Shown here: piece after piece, positions 48,440 to 54,202 of the stretch
Numbering within the stretch: the first letter of the stretch is position 1
Layout of the letters: each line of letters begins with the position of its first letter
Source of the DNA: Vreelandella stevensii S18214
GTDB taxonomy: Bacteria; Pseudomonadota; Gammaproteobacteria; Pseudomonadales; Halomonadaceae
Reading direction: 5' to 3'
NCBI RefSeq assembly: GCF_000275725.1
Contig: NZ_AJTS01000033.1
Location: 1-54,202, forward strand
Length of the DNA: 54,202 bases
Translations under genes and position numbers: made by a program
The notes under the pieces: model-generated
The model's input: the letters and a program-made list of their open reading frames with translations, nothing else
Told to the model about the DNA's origin: nothing
Database searches by the model: none

Positions 48440-49318
48440 TTAGCCCTTTACGGAGCCTGCCGTGAGCCCACGCACGAAGTATTTGCCCGCCAGCACGTAG
48501 ACCACCAGCGTCGGTAGCGCGGCAATCATGGCGGCTGCCATGTCGACGTTGTATTCACGTACGCCTGTGGAGGTATTGACCAGATTGTTCAAGGCCACGG
48601 TGACCGGCTGGGTGTTATGGGACGAGAACGCCACACCGAACAGGAAGTCGTTCCAGATCTGAGTGAACTGCCAGATCACCGACACCACGATGATCGGCGC
48701 CGAGACCGGCAGCAGAATGCGCCAGAAAATACGAAAGAACCCGGCCCCGTCCAGCTTGGCCGCAGACACCAGCTCGTTGGGAATGCCCACGTAGAAGTTG
48801 CGGAAAAACAGCGTGGTAAAGGCGATACCAAATACCACATGCACCAGAATCAAGCCCGCCCGCGAGCTGGAAAGCCCCAGCCAGCCCAGGGTTTGCGCCA
48901 TGGGCAGCAACACCACCTGAAACGGAATGAAGCAGCCAAACAGCATCAGCGCGAAGACCAGCTCAGAGCCCTTGAAGCGCCATTTGGTCAACGCATAGCC
49001 GTTCAGCGCGCCCACGGCGGTGGAGATCAGCACGGCGGGGATGACGATGGCAAAGGAGTTCCAGAAGTAGCCACCCACGCCCTCGCAGCGCATGCCGGTA
49101 CACGCCTCGCCCCAGGCTTTGGCCCAGGGTTCGAGCGTCGGGTTTTGCGGCAGCGACAGCAAAGTGCCTGCGCTGATTTCGCTGAGTGGCTTGATGGAGG
49201 TCATCAGCATGACCACCAGCGGCAGAATATAAAACAGGGCCGCCAGCACCAGCACGCCATAAAGCACCCCGCGCAGCAGCCGCGCGCCCAGCGTTTGGCG
49301 ACGGATCACGTTAGCCAT
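48440..49318 (-). CDS. gtsC: Glucose ABC transporter permease GtsC
   Basis: 292-residue MalG-type permease. N-terminal helix YGVLVLAALFYILPLVVMLMTS, a periplasmic loop with two cysteines (ACTGMRCEGVGGYFWNS) and the EAA loop ELVSAAKLDGAGFFRIFWRILLP. Start ATG 49318 overlaps the gtsB end by 8 bases. It is followed by gtsD after 19 bases. Confidence 0.93.
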   Translation of the reverse strand: MANVIRRQTLGARLLRGVLYGVLVLAALFYILPLVVMLMTSIKPLSEISAGTLLSLPQNPTLEPWAKAWGEACTGMRCEGVGGYFWNSFAIVIPAVLISTAVGALNGYALTKWRFKGSELVFALMLFGCFIPFQVVLLPMAQTLGWLGLSSSRAGLILVHVVFGIAFTTLFFRNFYVGIPNELVSAAKLDGAGFFRIFWRILLPVSAPIIVVSVIWQFTQIWNDFLFGVAFSSHNTQPVTVALNNLVNTSTGVREYNVDMAAAMIAALPTLVVYVLAGKYFVRGLTAGSVKG

Positions 49319-50225
49319 GTTTGCGGCTCCTCAATTCGGAGTAGAGGTACGGAATCAGGATGGCCAGCACGCCCCCCAGCATCAGCATGGCGCTGGCCGA
49401 CCCCAGCCCGATCTGCGCCCGGTTGAACGCATGGGTATACATGAACGTGGCTGGCAGGTCCGTTGCATAGCCCGGCCCACCGCCGGTGAGCGCCACCACC
49501 AGGTCAAAACTCTTGATGGCGATATGCGCCAGAATCATCACCGCGCTGAACACCACCGGACGCAGACAGGGCATCACCACCCGCCAGTAAATGCGCGGCA
49601 GGCTGGCCCCATCGAGCTGGGCGGCCTTGACGATGCTGTCGTCGATACCACGCAGCCCCGCCAGAAACAGCGCCATCACGAACCCGGAGGCCTGCCAGAC
49701 GGCGGCAATCACCAAGGTGTAAATGGCCATATTGGGGTCCACGATCCAGTCAAAGCGAAACGACTCGAAGCCCCAACTGCGCACCATGGCTTGAATGCCC
49801 AGCTGCGGGTTGAGCAGCCACTTCCACACCACCCCCGTGACGATGAACGACAGCGCCATGGGGTAGAGATAGACCGTACGCAGCGCGCCTTCCTGGCGAA
49901 TCTTCTGGTCCAGCAGAATGGCCAGCAGCGCTCCCAGCACCAGGCAGATAAGTATGAACAGCGCGCCAAATACCATCAGGTTGGTGGAAGCGACCCACCA
50001 GCGCTCGTTGGCCATCAGCCGGGCATACTGGCCAAAACCGACGAACTGGTAGCTGGGCAGCATGCGTGAGTTGGTCAGCGACAGCACGAACGTCCATAGC
50101 ATGAAGCCATAGACAAAGAACAGCGACACCGCGACAGAGGGCGCCAGCACCAGCTTCGGCAGCCACGCCTGTAGCCGACCGGACGCCGTGGGCGGCAACG
50201 CGGCACGCGTAGTAGGTTTCGTCAT
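49311..50225 (-). CDS. gtsB: Glucose ABC transporter permease GtsB
   Basis: 304-residue MalF-type permease. Helices from VLAPSVAVSLFFVYGFMLWTFVLSLT onward, the LRTVYLYPMALSFIVTGVVWKWLLNP stretch common to this group, and the EAA loop DSIVKAAQLDGASLPRIYWRVVMP. It lies 96 bases after gtsA; the gap holds a strong stem-loop likely to lower expression relative to the binding protein. Confidence 0.93.
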   Translation of the reverse strand: MTKPTTRAALPPTASGRLQAWLPKLVLAPSVAVSLFFVYGFMLWTFVLSLTNSRMLPSYQFVGFGQYARLMANERWWVASTNLMVFGALFILICLVLGALLAILLDQKIRQEGALRTVYLYPMALSFIVTGVVWKWLLNPQLGIQAMVRSWGFESFRFDWIVDPNMAIYTLVIAAVWQASGFVMALFLAGLRGIDDSIVKAAQLDGASLPRIYWRVVMPCLRPVVFSAVMILAHIAIKSFDLVVALTGGGPGYATDLPATFMYTHAFNRAQIGLGSASAMLMLGGVLAILIPYLYSELRSRKHG

Positions 50226-50248
50226 GGGAATTCCTCACCCGTCATCCG

Positions 50249-50275
50249 TCGGCGCCGCCATTGCGGCGGCGCCGA
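50249..50275 (-). other. GC-rich stem-loop between gtsA and gtsB
   Basis: Perfect 11-bp stem TCGGCGCCGCC/GGCGGCGCCGA with a 5-base loop and no U-tract. A smaller stem AAGCGC/GCGCTT lies at 50287-50303. Such hairpins after binding-protein genes (as in malE-malF) usually protect the upstream mRNA and allow partial read-through. Confidence 0.7.
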
Positions 50276-50321
50276 TCACCAAGGTCAAGCGCGTTTGGCG
50301 CTTCGCGTCAGGGTGACGTGA

Positions 50322-51596
50322 TCAAAAGGCCGCCGCCTGGGCGGCGCTGACCATCCGCTGGGCGGCTTGCTCGGCGGGCATGTTGGCGTCATTGAAGTAG
50401 TTGGTCACTACATCGAAGATGGCGCCCTGCACATCCGCACGTACGGCCATGCCATGGGCCATGCTGGGCACCAGTCCGCCCTGCTCGGCGGTACGCTGGA
50501 AATCTGCCAGCGACTGCTGTGCGCAGCTGTCGAAATCGCTCATGTCCAGGTCAGGCCGCGCGGGGATGGACCCCTTGGCCAGGTTGAAGGCTTCCTGGAA
50601 GGTGGGTTCCAGTACCAGCCGTGCCAGCGTGTGCTGGGCATCCCGCTCCTCGTCATCGGTGACGCGGAACATGGCCAGGCTGTCGATATTGAAGGTAAAG
50701 GCGTCTTCGCTACCCGGGGCGGCAGCACACAGATAATCTTCTCCCGCCGTCAGGCCCGCTGCGGTGAACTCGCCTTTCGCCCAGTCGCCCATCAGCTGAA
50801 AACCGGCGGCTCCCTCGATCACCATGGCCGTGGCAATGTTCCAGTCGCGCCCCGGCATGCCTTCATCCATCAGGCTACGCAGGCGTTTGAAATCTTCCAG
50901 CGCGGCAACCATCTGCTCGCCCCCCAGGGCTTCCGGGTCCAGCTCCACCAGCGCCTGCTGATAAAACTCGGTGCCCTGGCTGCCCAGCACTACGCTTTCG
51001 AAGACGGTGGCGTCCTGCCACGCCTGGCCGCCATGGGCCAGCGGCACGAAGCCCGCTTCACGGATTGCTTCTCCGGCAGCAAACAGTTCTTCCAGCGTGG
51101 TGGGCATCTCGACACCTGCGGCCTCCAGCACGTCCGGGTTGGCCCACAGCCAGTTGACCCGATGCACGTTGGCGGGGACGGCGACGTACTGGCCGTCGTA
51201 ACGCATGATATCGGCCACGATGCCCGGCAGCAGGTCGTTCCAGCCTTCGGCCTCGGCGACGTCGTTCAAGTCACCCAGCAGGCCAAGCTCGCCCCACTCT
51301 TGAATTTCCGGCCCTTTGATTTGTGCAGCCGAGGGCGGATTGCCCGACATGGCCCGAGACTTCAGCACCGTCATGGCGGTTTCACCGCCGCCCCCGGCCA
51401 CGGCGAAATCCTGCCAGCCATAGCCTTCGGCTTCGAGCAGCTCCTTGAGCACGTTGGCGGCGCGAGCTTCACCGCCGGAGGTCCACCAGTGCAGCACTTC
51501 CACCTCGCTGGCCTGGGCAGTACTTGCCATGGCCGTTCCAGCCGCCAGGGCCAGTGCGAGGGCAGATTTTTTGAAGACGGGTGAGGGAATACGCAT
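50322..51596 (-). CDS. gtsA: Glucose ABC transporter substrate-binding protein GtsA
   Basis: Periplasmic glucose-binding protein. 424 residues from the ATG at 51596, with AGGAGCT upstream and a signal peptide (FKKSALALALAAGTAMASTAQA) directly after. It matches the Pseudomonas GtsA/GltB pattern: VLHWWTSGGEA, GGGGETAMTVLKSRA, NPPSAAQIKGPEIQEW, VPANVHRVNWLWANP, PLAHGGQAWQD, MGDWAKGE and SMAHGMAV. First gene of gtsABCD; the 168 bases upstream hold an 18-bp palindrome. Confidence 0.94.
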   Translation of the reverse strand: MRIPSPVFKKSALALALAAGTAMASTAQASEVEVLHWWTSGGEARAANVLKELLEAEGYGWQDFAVAGGGGETAMTVLKSRAMSGNPPSAAQIKGPEIQEWGELGLLGDLNDVAEAEGWNDLLPGIVADIMRYDGQYVAVPANVHRVNWLWANPDVLEAAGVEMPTTLEELFAAGEAIREAGFVPLAHGGQAWQDATVFESVVLGSQGTEFYQQALVELDPEALGGEQMVAALEDFKRLRSLMDEGMPGRDWNIATAMVIEGAAGFQLMGDWAKGEFTAAGLTAGEDYLCAAAPGSEDAFTFNIDSLAMFRVTDDEERDAQHTLARLVLEPTFQEAFNLAKGSIPARPDLDMSDFDSCAQQSLADFQRTAEQGGLVPSMAHGMAVRADVQGAIFDVVTNYFNDANMPAEQAAQRMVSAAQAAAF

Positions 51597-51739
51597 GAGA
51601 TAGCTCCTGCTGTTGTTGTTATGAGGTGTCATGAAGAACACAGAGTGCCGCGCTACCTGCACAACCCAACTGGCAGGCAGCGGCTCATGGCAGAGTACGT
51701 CACCCTAAGTCACAACGGGAGTTACCGAATCCTGCATAG

Positions 51740-51757
51740 TATTACAACCTTGTAATA
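51740..51757. promoter_or_regulatory. 18-bp perfect palindrome upstream of gtsA
   Basis: TATTACAACCTTGTAATA, a perfect inverted repeat with 8-base half-sites around CC, 7 bases past the gtrS stop codon and about 144 bases before the gtsA ATG. A likely transcription-factor site for the gts operon; the regulator is unknown. The half-sites ATTACA/TGTAAT are in the opposite order to the HexR motif. Confidence 0.6.
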
Positions 51758-51764
51758 GTCGGGC

Positions 51765-53225
51765 TTACAGGGTTGTCACGGTGGGTTGGCGCGGCAGGGT
51801 CAAGGTGGCCACGAGGCCCCCTGCGGGGTGGTTGGCCAAGCGAATGTCGCCGCCATGGGCACGAGCAATGTGCCGCGCAATGCCTAGGCCCAGCCCACTG
51901 CCCCCGGTATGGCGGCTGCGCGAAGCTTCCAGACGTACGAAGGGGGAAAACACCCGCTCCCTCTGTTCCGCCGGGATACCGGGGCCACGATCATGAATCT
52001 GAACCTTGACCTCACCCGCCTGCTCCTCCAATACCACGTTGGCGTGCTGGCCGTAGAACACGGCATTCTCCAGCAGGTTCGCCAGGCACCGCTTCATGGC
52101 CAGCGGCTTGACGGTCAGCGGCGGCACCTGACCACTGATCCGCACGTCGCTCCCCTGCACACGCAGCTCGTCTGCCAACGCCTCGAGAAGCGCCGTCATG
52201 TCAGTGGGTTCGGGCTCTTCGTGGAGGTCCAGCCCTTTCACCGAGGCCAGCGCGCCCTTGACCAGCTCCGCCAGTTCATCCAGTGAGGCGCAGAAACGCT
52301 CTCGCTGCTGCGGATCATCGAGCATCTCGGCCCGCAAGCGCAGCCGGGTGATGGGCGTTTTAAGGTCGTGGGAAATCGCCGAAAAGAGCCGTTCACGCTC
52401 TTCTACCTGCTCACGAATACGCCGCTGCATGCGGTTGAAGGCAACAGCGGTGGCCGCCACCTCTCTGGGGCCGCTCTCTCTCAGCGGCGGGCTGTCCAGA
52501 TCATCGCCCAGCCGACGGGCTGCACGCGACAGCCGTGCCAATGGTCGGGTCACGCTGGTGATGCCCAACAGCGACAGCGCCAGCACGGTCAGCAGTACCA
52601 CCAGCCCCGCCAGCAGACGCTCTTCAGAGAGCCAGCGGTATCCGCTGAAAATGTCCGGTACGCCCAGCAGGGTCGCCACGTAGAGCCAGGTATCCGGGGC
52701 CAGCTCCAGTTGCACCACCAGAATGGGCGGCGACAGCGGCTCCATCAGCAGGCTGTGCTGGCCCCAACGCGGCGGCAGGTCATAGAGCAGCACTTCATTA
52801 TTGAATACCCGCAGGGTCTCGGGGCGGGAGAACTCCACCACGACATCGTCGATCGACAGTTGCTGGGTGAGGATCGTGTGGACATTGTTCACCACCACCG
52901 CTTTTTCGGGGCCGCTGCCAATGTCCTCCACGGGGATGCGCCGCTGGTTGACGCTGACAAAAAAGCGCGTGCCTCCCATGTTGCGCAGCTGGTCGAGCAC
53001 GATATGGCGATAGTCCACCGGCAGCGAACGAAAAAAGCGCATGGTGGACGCAATGCTGAAGGCCATGTTGCTGGAGAGCTCATCGAGCTGCTCCAGCTGG
53101 CTAGCGCGCATTTGCGCGGTCCAGATCGCGTAGCTGGCCACCTGGGCGGCCAGTACCCCTGCAATCATGATGATCACGAAACGGCCGCGCAGGCTGGCGG
53201 GTAGCCAGCGTCGCCAGCGCTTCAC
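51765..53225 (-). CDS. gtrS: Sensor histidine kinase GtrS (glucose/2-ketogluconate sensing)
   Basis: 486 residues. Two membrane helices (about 15-36 and 202-222) flank a periplasmic sensor domain (about 37-200), then HAMP (SVTRPLARLSRAARRLGDDLD), the H-box AISHDLKTPITRLRLRAEML with His286, N-box CLANLLENAVFYG, G1 DRGPGIP and G2 GGSGLGLGIA. In Pseudomonas GtrS senses 2-ketogluconate and works with GltR next to the glucose transporter; the same order is kept here. The start overlaps the gltR stop by 4 bases. Confidence 0.9.
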   Translation of the reverse strand: MKRWRRWLPASLRGRFVIIMIAGVLAAQVASYAIWTAQMRASQLEQLDELSSNMAFSIASTMRFFRSLPVDYRHIVLDQLRNMGGTRFFVSVNQRRIPVEDIGSGPEKAVVVNNVHTILTQQLSIDDVVVEFSRPETLRVFNNEVLLYDLPPRWGQHSLLMEPLSPPILVVQLELAPDTWLYVATLLGVPDIFSGYRWLSEERLLAGLVVLLTVLALSLLGITSVTRPLARLSRAARRLGDDLDSPPLRESGPREVAATAVAFNRMQRRIREQVEERERLFSAISHDLKTPITRLRLRAEMLDDPQQRERFCASLDELAELVKGALASVKGLDLHEEPEPTDMTALLEALADELRVQGSDVRISGQVPPLTVKPLAMKRCLANLLENAVFYGQHANVVLEEQAGEVKVQIHDRGPGIPAEQRERVFSPFVRLEASRSRHTGGSGLGLGIARHIARAHGGDIRLANHPAGGLVATLTLPRQPTVTTL

Positions 53226-53938
53226 AGGGCGGTGTCTACCTGAGCGGTCAACACGTAGCCCGCCCCGCGCACCGTACGAATCAGCTGCGAGTGCTGGGCA
53301 TCTTCACCCAGCCGCTGGCGTAGCCGACACACGTGCACGTCGATGGAGCGGTCCAGAGGCGGGGCGTCTCGGCCCCGGGTCAAGGCGTACAGGTCGTCAC
53401 GGGTAATGACTTGGGCGGGGCGTTCCAGAAACACCTGAAGCAGCTGGAAGTCGGCACCTGACAGAGCCGTACGCTCGCCCGCCTGGTCCACCAGCTCACG
53501 GGTCATGCGGTCCAGCTGCCACTCGCCAAAGCGCACCCAGCGAGCCTCCTGAGGGCCCACTGCCGTGCGGCTTCGACGCAGCACGGCCTTGATACGCGCC
53601 AGCAGCTCACGGGGGTTGAAGGGCTTGCCAAGATAGTCGTCGGCGCCCAGCTCCAGCCCCAGAATACGGTCGGTGTCGTCCGCACTGGCGGTGAGCATGA
53701 TGATCGGCAGGTCGCTGTGCTTGCGCAACTCGCGACAGATGGTAAAGCCATCATCCCCCGGCATCATCACATCGACGATCAGTAAATCCGGCGTCTGCTC
53801 GGCAAGCTGCTGATAGAGCGCCTGCGCCCCTTCGGCCGTGAACACCCGATAACCGTGGCGCCCCAGATAATCCGCCAGCAGCTCGCGGATTTCCGGGTCA
53901 TCATCGACCACCATCAAGGTCGCAGGCGTGGTTGTCAT
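53222..53938 (-). CDS. gltR: OmpR-family response regulator GltR
   Basis: 238 residues. Receiver domain with acidic pocket VVDDDPE, phospho-acceptor Asp56 (IVDVMMPGDDGF), LTAS and K in LGKPFNPREL. A C-terminal winged helix (about 135-235) has ALSGADFQLLQVFLERP and RSIDVHVCRLRQRLGED. Partner of GtrS; in Pseudomonas this pair regulates gts/oprB and central glucose genes. Upstream (54034 on) lies a HAD phosphatase gene rather than glk/edd within the visible part. Confidence 0.92.
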   Translation of the reverse strand: MTTTPATLMVVDDDPEIRELLADYLGRHGYRVFTAEGAQALYQQLAEQTPDLLIVDVMMPGDDGFTICRELRKHSDLPIIMLTASADDTDRILGLELGADDYLGKPFNPRELLARIKAVLRRSRTAVGPQEARWVRFGEWQLDRMTRELVDQAGERTALSGADFQLLQVFLERPAQVITRDDLYALTRGRDAPPLDRSIDVHVCRLRQRLGEDAQHSQLIRTVRGAGYVLTAQVDTAL

Positions 53939-54033
53939 CGTGGAAAGCGCCCCTGGGTTGTTATCGTTTTAGGGGCTAGATGATGGTGGAGCGCTGTCGC
54001 TACCGCAAGCGGCTCTCGACTAAGGTGGCAGAA

Positions 54034-54202
54034 CTAACCCGACAGCCCGAAGCGCTCAGCCAACCACTGGGCCACCGCCGCTTCCCCGTGATGGCCAATG
54101 CGCCGGGCATCGGGCACACGGTCGAACAGCGCCGGGTGGGCGTTGGCCATGACCTGCGCCTCCCCGGCCAGAGTCAGCATCTCGGTGTCGTTGAGGTTGT
54201 CC
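54034..54202 (-). CDS. HAD-superfamily (Cof/HAD-IIB type) phosphatase, C-terminal part
   Basis: The gene runs in from the right edge; 55 codons and the stop codon are visible. The window begins inside motif IV of the HAD fold (DNLNDTEML, then LAGEAQVMANAHPALF), the typical Cof-type ending in which the aspartates bind Mg. The substrate cannot be told from this fragment; sugar phosphates are common for the family. This reading frame is short and not preceded by a visible start. Confidence 0.8.
   Translation of the reverse strand, partial: DNLNDTEMLTLAGEAQVMANAHPALFDRVPDARRIGHHGEAAVAQWLAERFGLSG

Noticed and set aside
50367-51584. 405-codon frame opposite gtsA
   Set aside because: Shadow of gtsA, His-rich only because of antisense codons.
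51740-51757. Palindrome as a HexR operator
   Set aside because: The HexR motif is TGTAAT...ATTACA; here the half-sites are in the reverse order, so the match is not valid.

Overview
The window looks like ordinary chromosome from a halophilic gammaproteobacterium, most likely Halomonas or a close relative (Halomonadaceae). This is inferred from three things. Gene order mixes blocks known from Escherichia coli (rlmL/rmf/pyrD, ftsK-lolA-rarA, aat-infA-clpA-clpS, rluE-nudJ-mnmA-hflD-purB) with Pseudomonas-like ones (glucose two-component pair gltR-gtrS beside the gts glucose transporter, giant NAD-glutamate dehydrogenase, monomeric isocitrate dehydrogenase, 530-residue isocitrate lyase). The DNA is GC-rich. 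Several proteins carry acidic linkers. No rRNA, tRNA, insertion sequence, prophage or CRISPR array was seen, and coding density is high.

Layout. 1-2.3 kb: the 5' end of rlmL, divergent rmf with a long structured leader, and pyrD. 2.4-10 kb (minus strand): gdhB, trmA, murI and a hemerythrin-like protein. 10.3-15.7 kb: rarA converging on ftsK-lolA. 15.8-20.7 kb: a bacterial N-degron block (aat, bpt, infA, clpA, clpS). 20.9-23.2 kb: monomeric icd. 23.4-29.5 kb (plus strand): rluE, nudJ, mnmA, hflD, purB, roxA and a GNAT acetyltransferase, closed by a strong terminator. 29.8-33.3 kb: aceA, a glycine-zipper lipoprotein, a small membrane protein and slyD. 33.3-38.7 kb: nikR and the divergent nickel importer nikABCDE, with a perfect NikR operator between them. 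38.6-43.5 kb (minus strand): an MFS transporter, an NlpC/P60 lipoprotein, an 821-residue protein with three DUF1266-like units, and a GlsB-type membrane protein. 43.7-47.3 kb (plus strand): a mutarotase, a small membrane protein and ycjX-ycjF. 47.3-54.2 kb (minus strand): gltR-gtrS-gtsABCD and the end of a HAD phosphatase.

How the genes fit together. icd, aceA and gdhB sit around the isocitrate/2-oxoglutarate/glutamate junction. aat and bpt make N-terminal Leu/Phe degrons, which ClpS recognises and ClpA unfolds. NikR should repress nikABCDE when nickel is plentiful, and the neighbouring slyD product carries a histidine-bearing tail. GltR-GtrS probably controls the glucose importer encoded directly downstream.

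Most of the window is well-known housekeeping sequence. The least explained items are the triple-DUF1266 protein, the rmf leader RNA with possible upstream ORFs, an 18-bp perfect palindrome between gtrS and gtsA, the structured aceA leader, and two small membrane proteins. Several start sites were moved from the longest reading frame because a Shine-Dalgarno sequence or family alignment favours an internal start. Residue numbers were counted by hand.
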